Assembly (NCBI GenBank): GCA_050485785.1
Contig: JBJHCA010000060.1
Span: 1-21,187 of the forward strand
Direction of reading: 5' to 3'
Length of the DNA: 21,187 nt
Source of the DNA: JBJHCA01 sp050485785
GTDB taxonomy: Bacteria; Bacteroidota; Bacteroidia; Chitinophagales; Saprospiraceae
Shown: positions 8,212 through 16,243 of the stretch, piece after piece
Layout: each line of letters opens with the position of its first letter
Position numbering within the stretch: position 1 is the first letter of the stretch
The notes under the pieces: model-generated
The model's database searches: none
The model's input: the letters and a program-made list of their open reading frames with translations, nothing else
Told to the model about the DNA's origin: nothing
Position numbers and translations under genes: made by a program

Positions 8212-9315
8212 ATGACGAAAGAAACACCGCTTTTCGACAAACACGGGAATTTGGGTGCCAAAATGGCCCCCTTTGCCGGATATTACATGCCGATTTCATA
8301 TACAGGCATCCGTCAGGAACACTTCGCCGTCAGGGAAAAAGCCGGCATTTTTGATGTATCCCATATGGGTGAATTCATCATCCGGGGCTCTGAAGCACGT
8401 AAACTGATTCAGTACATCACCACCAATGACGTCAGTAAACTTGCCAAAGGTATGGCGCAATATAACTGCCTGCCCAATGAACGAGGCGGTATAGTGGATG
8501 ATCTGCTGGTTTACAAACTGGACAACCGCAACTGCAATGCCGGTGAAGAAGCCTTTATGCTGGTGGTCAATGCATCCAATATGGAAAAGGACTTTGCCTG
8601 GATCACTGAGCACAACAAGTTTGACACCCGGGTTATTGACATTTCCGACGAAACTGCTCTGCTGGCCGTTCAGGGGCCATTGGCCACTGAAATTCTTCAG
8701 GGCCTCACGTCTCACGATCTTGATGCCGTCCCCTTTTACCGCTTCATCAGGGGTTCAATGGCCGGCATTGACAACGTCATTATTTCCGCTACCGGTTACA
8801 CCGGATCCGGCGGATTTGAGCTGTATGTTAAAAACACCCATGCTGCCCAACTGTGGGATGCCATTATGGAAGCAGGCCGGCATCATGGCCTGGAACCTGC
8901 CGGCTTAGGTGCCCGTGATACCCTGAGGCTCGAAAAAGGTTACTGCCTGTACGGCAATGACCTTTCCGATGAAACCACGCCGCTTGAAGCAGGCCTCGGC
9001 TGGATCACCAAACTGCAAAAAGGTGATTTTATCGGTAGAGATGTACTGGTAAAGCAAAAGGAGGAAGGCCTGCAACGCCGCCTGACAGCTTTTGTAATGG
9101 ACGGACGTCGTGTTCCGCGTCAGGGATACCATGTAGTAGATCAGCATGGAGAAATTGTAGGTGAAGTAACTAGCGGTACCATGTCACCAACACTCGAGAA
9201 ACCCATTGGCCTGGCCTACATTAAGACAGGTCTGCAGCAACCGGGTACTCCCATTGGCATCAATATCCGCGGCAATGCAGAATATGCTTCGATAGTTAAA
9301 CTGCCATTTGTGTAG
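8212..9315 (+). CDS. gcvT: Glycine cleavage system T protein (aminomethyltransferase)
   Basis: A 367-residue cytoplasmic enzyme. In the glycine cleavage system it takes the aminomethyl group from lipoylated H protein and, with tetrahydrofolate, yields 5,10-methylene-THF and ammonia. It has the family signature GIFDVSHMGEF (near residues 45-55), the folate-binding segment around TNDVSKLAKGMAQYNCLPNERGGIVDDLLVY, VNASN near residue 120, ATGYTGSGGFELYV near residue 195, GLEPAGLGARDTLRLEKGYCLYG, and a C-terminal EVTSGTMSPTL with IGLAYI. The length agrees with E. coli GcvT (364). The gene is single: gcvH and gcvP are not nearby, as is common when the system is dispersed. The start ATG at 8212 directly precedes TKETPLF, the normal N-terminus of the family. 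Confidence 0.97.
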   Translation: MTKETPLFDKHGNLGAKMAPFAGYYMPISYTGIRQEHFAVREKAGIFDVSHMGEFIIRGSEARKLIQYITTNDVSKLAKGMAQYNCLPNERGGIVDDLLVYKLDNRNCNAGEEAFMLVVNASNMEKDFAWITEHNKFDTRVIDISDETALLAVQGPLATEILQGLTSHDLDAVPFYRFIRGSMAGIDNVIISATGYTGSGGFELYVKNTHAAQLWDAIMEAGRHHGLEPAGLGARDTLRLEKGYCLYGNDLSDETTPLEAGLGWITKLQKGDFIGRDVLVKQKEEGLQRRLTAFVMDGRRVPRQGYHVVDQHGEIVGEVTSGTMSPTLEKPIGLAYIKTGLQQPGTPIGINIRGNAEYASIVKLPFV

Positions 9316-9318
9316 AAT

Positions 9319-10260
9319 TCACAATCTGATCACCGGGAGACCATGCAGAGTATCCGTGTGTTCTGCTGTCAGGTGTTGTTTTTTTATGTCTCTTTGTGGG
9401 TGCCGGTACAACAATAACATGAAGCCACCGCCACCGGCACCAAGAATTTTTACAGCCAGCGGATAGTCGTGATCAAGACACTTTTCCCACAGTTCGTGTG
9501 ACGACTCTGGGATCATGGCCTGCATATACTTCCACTGTAATACAGAAAGTTCCTTGACCATGAAAAAAACCTCCTCGCTTTTACCCTGAATCCAGGCCTT
9601 AACTACACGGTTTTGCAGCGGAATCAGTTGATCCCTTAAAACTGCACTGAATACCGGGTCATTGCACATCTCGTGAAACCTGGCCACCATGGCTGAAGTT
9701 GAACGCGGCTGTAAGGTATCTGCAAGCATCACCGGGCAAACCATTTTCAGCCGGTTTTCCGGCAATATCAGTGCCTGACCATTTGACATCATCACAGGTC
9801 TTTGAGTAAAACTCACCAGCGGGTCAAGCCCGGAACTGCGTCCATGAAAAATCGATTCAATTTCCGCGAGGTTGGTCTGAATTTCTTCATGATCCTGATC
9901 TATGCTTTCAACATATCTAGTGTACATAGCAGCAGTAAGCACACCTGAACTGCCCAAACCGTAACCTGTCGGAATATTGGTTTCAAACCTCAGCCCCTGC
10001 CCTAGTTCGTCCATCAAAGTTTTGGCTATGTGAATTATCCTCCTGTTTGCCGGGCCTAAATGGCTGAGGAATTTTTGCAGCGTATCTAAAAGCATTTTAT
10101 GGAGTTTATCCGGGCTTTTATGTGAAGACCATCGCAATGCTCCGGTAAATGCAGGTAGTGGAATGGCCAGCGCATCACCCCCGTGGAGAATGGTATATTC
10201 GCCAAAAAGAAGGAGTTTGGCAGGGAAAACAGGGCTGCTTTGGTCTGCTGTTTTTTTCAT
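9319..10260 (-). CDS. GHMP kinase, probable mevalonate kinase
   Basis: A 313-residue cytoplasmic small-molecule kinase. All three GHMP motifs are visible: motif 1 PAKLLLFGEYTILHGG (residues 13-28), the ATP-binding motif 2 PTGYGLGSSGVLTAA (97-111), and motif 3 KILGAGGGGFMLLL near residue 274. IFHGRSSGLDPLVSF (138-151) resembles the mevalonate kinase segment holding the catalytic Asp, here Asp146. Mevalonate kinase phosphorylates mevalonate in the mevalonate route to isoprenoids, which is used by many marine and soil Bacteroidota. Other GHMP enzymes such as phosphomevalonate kinase or a sugar kinase cannot be excluded, because no other pathway gene is adjacent. The gene converges with gcvT, leaving three bases between stops, and is divergent from the PorP/SprF gene. 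Confidence 0.8.
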   Translation of the reverse strand: MKKTADQSSPVFPAKLLLFGEYTILHGGDALAIPLPAFTGALRWSSHKSPDKLHKMLLDTLQKFLSHLGPANRRIIHIAKTLMDELGQGLRFETNIPTGYGLGSSGVLTAAMYTRYVESIDQDHEEIQTNLAEIESIFHGRSSGLDPLVSFTQRPVMMSNGQALILPENRLKMVCPVMLADTLQPRSTSAMVARFHEMCNDPVFSAVLRDQLIPLQNRVVKAWIQGKSEEVFFMVKELSVLQWKYMQAMIPESSHELWEKCLDHDYPLAVKILGAGGGGFMLLLYRHPQRDIKKQHLTAEHTDTLHGLPVIRL

Positions 10261-10372
10261 GATTGAATAAAATACGGGGCAAAATGACCGTTAATTGGGC
10301 ACAATTTTGTAGTTTTCGCCCTCTAAACGCAAACTTTAACACTTCAAAAGTAATCGGGGTCATTCTTTTCAC

Positions 10373-10380
10373 TAAGTTTG
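10373..10380 (+). promoter_or_regulatory. Candidate -7 promoter box TAAGTTTG for the PorP/SprF gene
   Basis: TAAGTTTG matches TAnnTTTG in the 171-base divergent region and lies 51 bases before the ATG at 10432, giving a leader of about 45 bases. A second match, TAAATTTG at 10422-10429, ends two bases before the ATG and is probably too close to act for this gene. No good -33 TTG is seen for either. Confidence 0.35.
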
Positions 10381-10431
10381 CTTCGCTTTTTTTGAATCGG
10401 CAGTAATTAATTTCAAGCGAATAAATTTGCA

Positions 10432-11481
10432 ATGAAGCAACTCATCCTCTCAATCTGGATGTTACTCTCTACCGGCCTGTTGCTGGCTCAGGATATCCAT
10501 TTTTCCCAATATCACATGTCTCCGCTCAACCTGAACCCCGCACTTACCGGGGTGATGAACTGCAATATAAGGTTTACCGGTAACTACCGGTCACAATGGG
10601 CCAGTATTTTGAAAGAGTACGCATACAAGACCTACTCCTTTTCATACGACCAGCGCTTTGCTGTTGGAAGATATGACAATTTCGGTTTAGGTCTTACTCT
10701 TTGGGGAGATGTGGCCGGTGAATTAAATTTCGGAACCAATACCGCTAAAATTAGCACTTCCTATGCCAAGCGCTTAGGTGGTGACCTGCAAAAGTCACAT
10801 TACCTGGTAGCCGGTATTGAAGGTGGTATTTCTCAACGCAGAATCAACCTGGCCAACGCACAGTGGGGTAGTCAGAATAACCCTGATAATCCGGGAAATC
10901 ACGACCCTAATATACCCAGCGGAGAGCATATAGATAACGATAACTTCCTTTTCCCCGACTTTTCTGCAGGCCTGCTTTGGTTCAGTGTACTTAGCGACCG
11001 CACCAACTGGAACGCCGGTATTGCCATGAGCCACCTGAACCGCGCCAATCAGTCATTTTTTGACGACAAGGTTGAATCATTGTACACCAAGTTTACGGCC
11101 CATATAGGTGCTGAGCTTATGATGAACAACCGCTTTGGATTTAGCCCCAATATCGTTTACTGGGATCAGGGACCCCATGCCCAACTCAATCTGGGTACAT
11201 ACCTTAAATTCCGCCTGGGAAGAAGCCAGTTCAATTACCAGACTTTCCAGATTGGCCCGTGGATGCGCTTTTCCCGCACATTCAACAACTTCCTGGAACC
11301 CGAATCCATCATTTTTGCAGCCCGTTTTGATTACAATGAGTTTACTATCGGTATCAGCTACGATGCCAATATCTCGACGCTGCGGGCAGCTACCAATGGC
11401 AATGGCGGTTTTGAGTTTTCCATTCAGTACAAGATCTGTAACCTCGACCGCCGCGGAGTTTACTGCCCGGCCAATTTCTGA
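10432..11481 (+). CDS. PorP/SprF family type IX secretion system membrane protein
   Basis: A 349-residue outer-membrane protein of the Bacteroidota-specific PorP/SprF family. The signal peptide ends LLLAQ (about residue 20). The mature N-terminus DIHFSQYHMSPLNLNPALTG is the family signature, followed by NYRSQWASI and YSFSYDQRF. The rest alternates short amphipathic strands with polar turns, as in a beta-barrel, and ends in aromatic-rich strands (FEFSIQYKICNLDRRG). Family members are needed for secretion or attachment of particular T9SS cargo. SprF, for example, acts with the adhesin SprB and usually sits beside its cargo gene. Here no large cargo gene is adjacent. The nearest T9SS-type cargo in the window lies at the right edge, some 9 kb away. 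The family call is very secure; the specific partner is unknown. Confidence 0.93.
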   Translation: MKQLILSIWMLLSTGLLLAQDIHFSQYHMSPLNLNPALTGVMNCNIRFTGNYRSQWASILKEYAYKTYSFSYDQRFAVGRYDNFGLGLTLWGDVAGELNFGTNTAKISTSYAKRLGGDLQKSHYLVAGIEGGISQRRINLANAQWGSQNNPDNPGNHDPNIPSGEHIDNDNFLFPDFSAGLLWFSVLSDRTNWNAGIAMSHLNRANQSFFDDKVESLYTKFTAHIGAELMMNNRFGFSPNIVYWDQGPHAQLNLGTYLKFRLGRSQFNYQTFQIGPWMRFSRTFNNFLEPESIIFAARFDYNEFTIGISYDANISTLRAATNGNGGFEFSIQYKICNLDRRGVYCPANF

Positions 11482-11608
11482 TTCTGACTTTCAGGTCTGA
11501 AACCTAACTAAACGGGTTCTCGATGCCGCATGGGCGGTATTCAACAGGCATAAAAACCAAATGCCCCAGGTATATGTTTATGCAGTACCAATTCTTCATC
11601 CAGCCTCT

Positions 11609-12160
11609 ATGCCCATTCAAAAAAGTCTGCTAAAGACTATGCAAACCAACCGGAATCGGTCTGTTTTGGCAGCTTCTGCCGGGCAAACCGTGTTTCTGGT
11701 GTTTCTTCGTCATTTTGGCTGCTCATTTTGCCGCGAAGCCCTCAATGATATTTCCGGCCTCAGAAAAAGGATAGCAGACATGGGGTTCCAGCTTATATTT
11801 GTGCATATGTCCGATGAACCCACGGCAGAAGAATACTTTCAACGTTTCGGGCTCAGTGGCTCCGAACATGTTTCCGATCCTTTGTGTCGTTATTATCAGG
11901 GGTTTGGGTTGGTGAAAGGTACATTTAATCAGTTACTCGGGTTTCACAACTTCATACGAGGCATTGATGCCGGTGTTTTTCAGGGTCATGGTGTGGGTAA
12001 ATTTTTAGGAGACGGCTTTCAGATGCCCGGCCTGTTTCTGATCCAGAACGGGGATATCGTGCAGAGCTTCATCCACAAATATGCCGGAGAGCGGCCTGAT
12101 TACATCGACTTTTTGCAATGCTGCCCTCCGTTTGATGTGGAAACCGCAAAAGCAGTTTGA
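11609..12160 (+). CDS. AhpC/TSA-like (PRXL2/SelL-type) thioredoxin-fold redox protein
   Basis: A 183-residue cytoplasmic protein (no signal peptide) with a thioredoxin-like fold. FLVFLRHFGCSFCREAL carries a CxxC pair (Cys38 and Cys41) at the end of the first strand, as in AhpC-TSA_2/PRXL2 and SelL-related proteins, where these residues act in thiol redox chemistry. LIFVHMSDEP and the late MPGLFLIQNGDIV fit the following strands and the cis-Pro region. I chose the ATG at 11609. An in-frame ATG at 11561 would add 16 residues with no family resemblance, and 11639 is also possible. It lies 24 bases upstream of the VWA gene on the same strand, so the two are probably cotranscribed. Whether it is a peroxidase or a disulfide reductase cannot be told from sequence alone. 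Confidence 0.8.
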   Translation: MPIQKSLLKTMQTNRNRSVLAASAGQTVFLVFLRHFGCSFCREALNDISGLRKRIADMGFQLIFVHMSDEPTAEEYFQRFGLSGSEHVSDPLCRYYQGFGLVKGTFNQLLGFHNFIRGIDAGVFQGHGVGKFLGDGFQMPGLFLIQNGDIVQSFIHKYAGERPDYIDFLQCCPPFDVETAKAV

Positions 12161-12184
12161 GTTCAATGAGATGAAATACAGGTT

Positions 12185-13285
12185 ATGCGAGGATGGCGAT
12201 TTTCAGAATATTTGCCCCGGGATCAGCGCCCGCCCTATGAAAAACTTCAGGGCTTGTTCAACCAATTGCTGATGATGACCGGAGGCCGGGCTACCGAGGC
12301 TCTGAGCTGGCTAACGGACATTGACCGTCAGTACGGGATTACCGATGATCAGTATGGAATACCGGATTTCATCAGGGAAATGATAGAGCGGGGATTTCTG
12401 GAAATGATACCCGGCAGTGGAACTGATGCCGACATGCGCCCTACTGCAAAGATGAACGTATTTCTACGCAGGTCGGCATTGCGGGAAATATTCGGCAAGA
12501 TCAAACGCAGCAGGTTTGGTGCCCATAACACCCGTATGCCCGGAGCCGGGCTTGATCACACGTCGGAAATACGGCCCTTCCGGTTTGGGGATAAAACCGA
12601 GGATATTGCGGTATCCGAAAGCCTGAGAAATGCTCAGATCCACCATGGCATTGACCGGTTTATCATGACACCTGACGACCTTGAGGTGAGAGAAACACTC
12701 TATCAGAGCCGCATGAGTACCGTGCTGATGATAGACATCAGTCACTCCATGATTCTGTATGGTGAAGACCGGATTACCCCTGCAAAGAAGGTAGCTATGG
12801 CTCTGGCCGAATTGATTACCACACAGTACAAAAAAGATACTCTGGACATCATTGTGTTTGGCAACGATGCCCGTGAAATTGCCCTTAAAGATCTTCCGTA
12901 TCTTGAAGTGGGGCCTTACCACACCAATACCGTGGCCGGCCTTGAACTGGCCATGGAGCTGCTCAGAAAGCGGAAAAATCCAAACAAGCAGATCTTTATG
13001 ATCACCGATGGAAAACCCACTTGCCTGAAAAAAGGGAAAAAGTATTACAAAAACAGCTGGGGTTTGGATCGTCAGATCATCAACCGGACCATAGGGATTG
13101 CCGTAAGATGTCGCAAGCTGGATATCCCCATTACTACTTTTATGATTGCCAACGATCCTTATCTGGTTAGTTTTGTGGAGGAGTTCACCGAAGCAAACCG
13201 GGGAAAAGCATTCTATAGTAATCTGGATGGCCTGGGTGATCTGGTGTTTGCCGATTACAACCGGAACAGAAAAAAACGCATGTAA
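12185..13285 (+). CDS. VWA (von Willebrand factor A) domain protein, ChlD-like
   Basis: A 366-residue cytoplasmic protein. Residues 1-175 are an alpha-helical region of unknown role, with a basic patch near 95-110. Residues about 178-355 form a VWA domain with an apparently complete metal-ion-dependent adhesion site: DISHS (Asp184, Ser186, Ser188), Thr247 or Thr249 in HTNT, and Asp275 in TDG. Domains of this type in Mg-chelatase D subunits and relatives usually pair with an AAA+ MoxR/ChlI-type ATPase. No such ATPase is in this window. The C-terminus is strongly basic (NRNRKKRM). It lies 24 bases after the AhpC-like gene. Its start is the first ATG after an in-frame stop, so it cannot begin much earlier. 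The domain call is firm; the process it serves is unknown. Confidence 0.9.
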   Translation: MRGWRFSEYLPRDQRPPYEKLQGLFNQLLMMTGGRATEALSWLTDIDRQYGITDDQYGIPDFIREMIERGFLEMIPGSGTDADMRPTAKMNVFLRRSALREIFGKIKRSRFGAHNTRMPGAGLDHTSEIRPFRFGDKTEDIAVSESLRNAQIHHGIDRFIMTPDDLEVRETLYQSRMSTVLMIDISHSMILYGEDRITPAKKVAMALAELITTQYKKDTLDIIVFGNDAREIALKDLPYLEVGPYHTNTVAGLELAMELLRKRKNPNKQIFMITDGKPTCLKKGKKYYKNSWGLDRQIINRTIGIAVRCRKLDIPITTFMIANDPYLVSFVEEFTEANRGKAFYSNLDGLGDLVFADYNRNRKKRM

Positions 13286-13433
13286 GTGCTGTTGCAGGGT
13301 AGCCCGGTAAGCCCCACTATACAAGGACGCGGAGCGGCCCCAACAAAAAGACATGCACAATCATCCCTATCAGCCTGTGAAAAGAAATACTTATCGCACT
13401 CCGATGTGCTGAATATGCTTGCTGAGTCCACTG

Positions 13434-14813
13434 TCAGTACACGCGGGTTTTATGTACCATTACCGTTTTGAGGTTTACGAAGGATTCCAAACCATTGCGT
13501 CCCAGCTCCCGGCCTATGCCTGATTGTTTAGTGCCGCCAAAGGGTAATCTGGGATCAGACTGTACCATTTCGTTGATGACCACCGTGCCGGAATCAATAA
13601 AACGGGCTAGATGTTCTGCTTTGGCCAGGTCTTCGGTCCACAGTGAGGCCCCCAGACCAAAGTGGGTTTTATTGGCCAGTTCAACTGTATGCTGCTCATT
13701 GTCGGCCCGGGCTATAACGGCCAGCGGACCAAAAGTCTCTTCCGTCATACATGGCATGTCCTCGCGGGTATTGTTGATTACGGCAGGGCTGAAAAAGCAG
13801 GGATGTTCAGCAGAAGGGTGCTCCCAGAGGATGTTAGCTCCCATGGCTACCGATTCCTGATACTGCCTTCTGATCCTGTTTCGTGCGTTTTGATTAACCA
13901 TAGGACCGATATCCGTATCCCTGAGCAGCGGATCTCCGGCTTTCCAGGTTTTCAGTTGTGTAACCAGCATCTGACAAAATTCGTCGTAGCGGTCTTTAAC
14001 CACAATGATTCGCTTGGCGGCAATACACGACTGGCCGGCATTGCGAAATCTGGATTGTACTGCTTCCGCCACAGCGCGGCCCAAATTGGCATCAGACAGC
14101 ACAATGAAAGCATCACTTCCTCCAAGTTCGAGCACAACAGGCTTGATGCTTTGACCAGCCATGGAGGCCACAGAAGCACCGGCTTGGGTGCTGCCCGTAA
14201 ATGCTACCCCGCATATATGCGGATGACGGATGACCGATTCCACTGTACTCACGTCAGCAAGCAGCGTAGTGAACACCCCTTCAGGAAAGCCGGCTTCCAA
14301 AAACAACAGTCTCAGTTTGATGGCTGAGGTTGGCACGTTGGGTGCCGGCTTATGGATTACGGTGTTACCGGCCAGAATAGCAGGAATGGCACATCGCATG
14401 GCTTGCCAAAACGGAAAGTTCCAGGGCATAATGGCCAGTACCGTTCCCATGGGATCTTTGCGGACATAACTACGAACTGCACCAGCCGCGATGTATTCGT
14501 GCCTGAGTAGTTCGGGTGCCTGCCCGGCATAATACCTGCAAAGCCAGATGCATTTCCTGATCTCTGCCTCACTTTGCACAATGGGCTTTCCCATTTCATT
14601 GGTTATGCCCTGTGCCAATTCCCTGAGGTTTTCATCCAGTTGCTCAGCCAATTTAAGGAGAAGGCTGATCCTGTGATCCGCAGCCGACCAGCGCCAATTG
14701 AGAAAGGTGCGGTGAGATAAATCCAGAGTGCGATTGACTTCTGCAGAGTCTGCCTTGGGAAAAACTGCCCATTGCTCACCCGTGTATGGTGAAATGGAGG
14801 TGAATATTTCCAT
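13434..14813 (-). CDS. NAD(P)+-dependent succinate-semialdehyde dehydrogenase family (Sad/YneI-like)
   Basis: A 459-residue cytoplasmic aldehyde dehydrogenase, close in length to E. coli Sad/YneI (462) and similar along its length by eye. Diagnostic segments are MPWNFPFWQ (129-137, with the oxyanion Asn132), the cofactor-fold FTGSTQAG (205-212), the general base Glu229 in LELGGSDAFIVL, the catalytic Cys263 in NAGQSCIAAKR, and a terminal PFGGTKQSGIGRELG. It should oxidise a small aldehyde, most likely succinate semialdehyde, to the acid with reduction of NAD(P)+. The substrate is inferred from similarity only. It is the last gene of the guaA operon, 17 bases after the lipoprotein gene, and converges with the VWA gene across 148 bases. 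Confidence 0.92.
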   Translation of the reverse strand: MEIFTSISPYTGEQWAVFPKADSAEVNRTLDLSHRTFLNWRWSAADHRISLLLKLAEQLDENLRELAQGITNEMGKPIVQSEAEIRKCIWLCRYYAGQAPELLRHEYIAAGAVRSYVRKDPMGTVLAIMPWNFPFWQAMRCAIPAILAGNTVIHKPAPNVPTSAIKLRLLFLEAGFPEGVFTTLLADVSTVESVIRHPHICGVAFTGSTQAGASVASMAGQSIKPVVLELGGSDAFIVLSDANLGRAVAEAVQSRFRNAGQSCIAAKRIIVVKDRYDEFCQMLVTQLKTWKAGDPLLRDTDIGPMVNQNARNRIRRQYQESVAMGANILWEHPSAEHPCFFSPAVINNTREDMPCMTEETFGPLAVIARADNEQHTVELANKTHFGLGASLWTEDLAKAEHLARFIDSGTVVINEMVQSDPRLPFGGTKQSGIGRELGRNGLESFVNLKTVMVHKTRVY

Positions 14814-14830
14814 GGGATTTCAGCGTTTTA

Positions 14831-16243
14831 TCAATGGCGGGCTTTCTGGAACCTGTAATCGCGATACTGCAGGATGTCAACAAACTCGTTCTCAAAATGT
14901 CTGATCTGCCTTCTCTGCAGCCCAAAAATACCGGATGTGGTTTCAATCTGCCGCCTGAATACAAAACGGTTATGAGGAAGATCGCCGGGTTCTTCCTCCA
15001 GATAGTACCTGAAATCAATCCCGTGTTTGCTGAGCATTCTGCCCGTGTATATGATCAAATCGTGTCCCAAACAAGCTGCCCTGTCGGGTATATAACCAAA
15101 TCTCTCATAAAACGTTGTCGCAAAGCTCATGAAGTCTTCATTAAAAACATCCGTATAGGAAGGTGATGGTATGTGCAAATTAACGTGTTCAAAAAAATCG
15201 AAATTGATCTGCTCAAACCGGTCCCATTGCGGCATACCGAATACCATAATGTCATACTCGCGGCTTTTCAGTGAAAGCTCCTGTACCAGTGCCAGTACCA
15301 TATTTTCGCTGCTCCACGAAGGAACAACGAATACATTGACCCTGCCTTTTTTCAGGTAAGGGTTGACGTTTACATGGGGCACTCCGCGGGTAGCCGGAAT
15401 CAGGTACTTGTTCAGCGAGTCTCGGGTAAATCCGCTGCCGGGTAATTCCCGGTAAGCTTCTTCAAAAACCTTGAGCCGACTGCGCTCATCCTGATTGTCA
15501 GCGGCTACCAGAGTAACATTAGCATTGAGTGCCTGTCGGGCTATATGCTGCATCACCGTTCTACTGATGCTATGCATACCCGGATTGACCTGCAGAAACC
15601 AGGGATTGTTGTGAATGCCATCGGAAGCACCGGCAAATGGCGATATCACGATACGCTGAGCATTTCTTCCATGTTCTGCCAGTACTTTGATTTCTTCAGA
15701 CCTGGCCCCGCCTATAAAAATGTGAGCTTGGCTCACATCCCTGTCCGTATTGAGTATTCGGCGCATTGCCCCTGCATCCGCTTCCGTATCGCGGATATAA
15801 AGCTGGAGATTTATCGATTCCTTGCGGAGTTCATCAAGACCCAGCAGCATGCCATGGTAAAAAGCCATCGCCCGCTGGGTGGAAATACTTCCCGGCATTG
15901 AAGCCCGGTTGGAAGTCATAAAGGGCAGTAAAACTGCAATTTCATACGTGGCAAATATCTTCGGATCTTCCGGTATGATTTCTTCTACGATGTCATCAAT
16001 TCGGGGTTCGGCAGGAGTGACTATGGGTGGCAGCGGATCGGCAGGATCAGTCCATTGGATGGTATCCATGGGAGGCAATTCTTTGCGGGGATCAACTTTT
16101 TCTGCAGGTGGGCGGGGCTGAGGCCCCGTCACCAGGTTGCGGATGGCATCGCAACCACTCCACAGCAAAAGCATGGCAACCGCCAGCAATGCCGTATATC
16201 TATTCCCACTCAATGGTGGCCGGTGGTTTGGTACTGATGTCAT
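14831..16243 (-). CDS. Lipoprotein with periplasmic-binding-protein type 1 fold
   Basis: A 470-residue exported lipoprotein. The signal peptide runs to the lipobox WSGC (Cys31), followed by about 60 residues of Pro-rich acidic linker (PPAEKVDPRKELPPMD and on). From residue about 98 comes a type 1 periplasmic-binding fold like that of branched-chain amino-acid receptors: YEIAVLLPFM, AMAFYHGMLLGLDEL, QLYIRDTEAD, HIFIGGARSEEIKVLAEHG, RIVISPFAG and a second lobe with NVFVVPSW. In many Bacteroidota a related protein, often carrying LysM repeats, is encoded beside guaA. Here no LysM repeat is seen and the linker takes its place. The only Met before the signal hydrophobic core is at 16243, so the gene starts 44 bases inside guaA. 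It may be a ligand sensor rather than a transporter part, since no permease is near. The fold call is good; the ligand is unknown. Confidence 0.83.
   Translation of the reverse strand: MTSVPNHRPPLSGNRYTALLAVAMLLLWSGCDAIRNLVTGPQPRPPAEKVDPRKELPPMDTIQWTDPADPLPPIVTPAEPRIDDIVEEIIPEDPKIFATYEIAVLLPFMTSNRASMPGSISTQRAMAFYHGMLLGLDELRKESINLQLYIRDTEADAGAMRRILNTDRDVSQAHIFIGGARSEEIKVLAEHGRNAQRIVISPFAGASDGIHNNPWFLQVNPGMHSISRTVMQHIARQALNANVTLVAADNQDERSRLKVFEEAYRELPGSGFTRDSLNKYLIPATRGVPHVNVNPYLKKGRVNVFVVPSWSSENMVLALVQELSLKSREYDIMVFGMPQWDRFEQINFDFFEHVNLHIPSPSYTDVFNEDFMSFATTFYERFGYIPDRAACLGHDLIIYTGRMLSKHGIDFRYYLEEEPGDLPHNRFVFRRQIETTSGIFGLQRRQIRHFENEFVDILQYRDYRFQKARH

Noticed and set aside
11489..11502. Inverted repeat TTTCAGGTCTGAAA just after the PorP/SprF stop
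   Set aside because: The stem is five to six bases with a tiny loop and no T-run follows, so it is too weak to call a terminator.
12464..13360. 298-codon open frame on the - strand
   Set aside because: It is antisense to the VWA gene, whose frame shows a complete metal site. The antisense product has no signal, domain or plausible start context.
13286..13433. Convergent gap between the VWA and dehydrogenase genes, checked for a terminator or small gene
   Set aside because: Only a weak four-base stem and a GTG-started frame running into the dehydrogenase were seen; neither is convincing.
13662..14327. 221-codon open frame on the + strand
   Set aside because: It is antisense to the aldehyde dehydrogenase, whose catalytic residues are all in place on the other strand.
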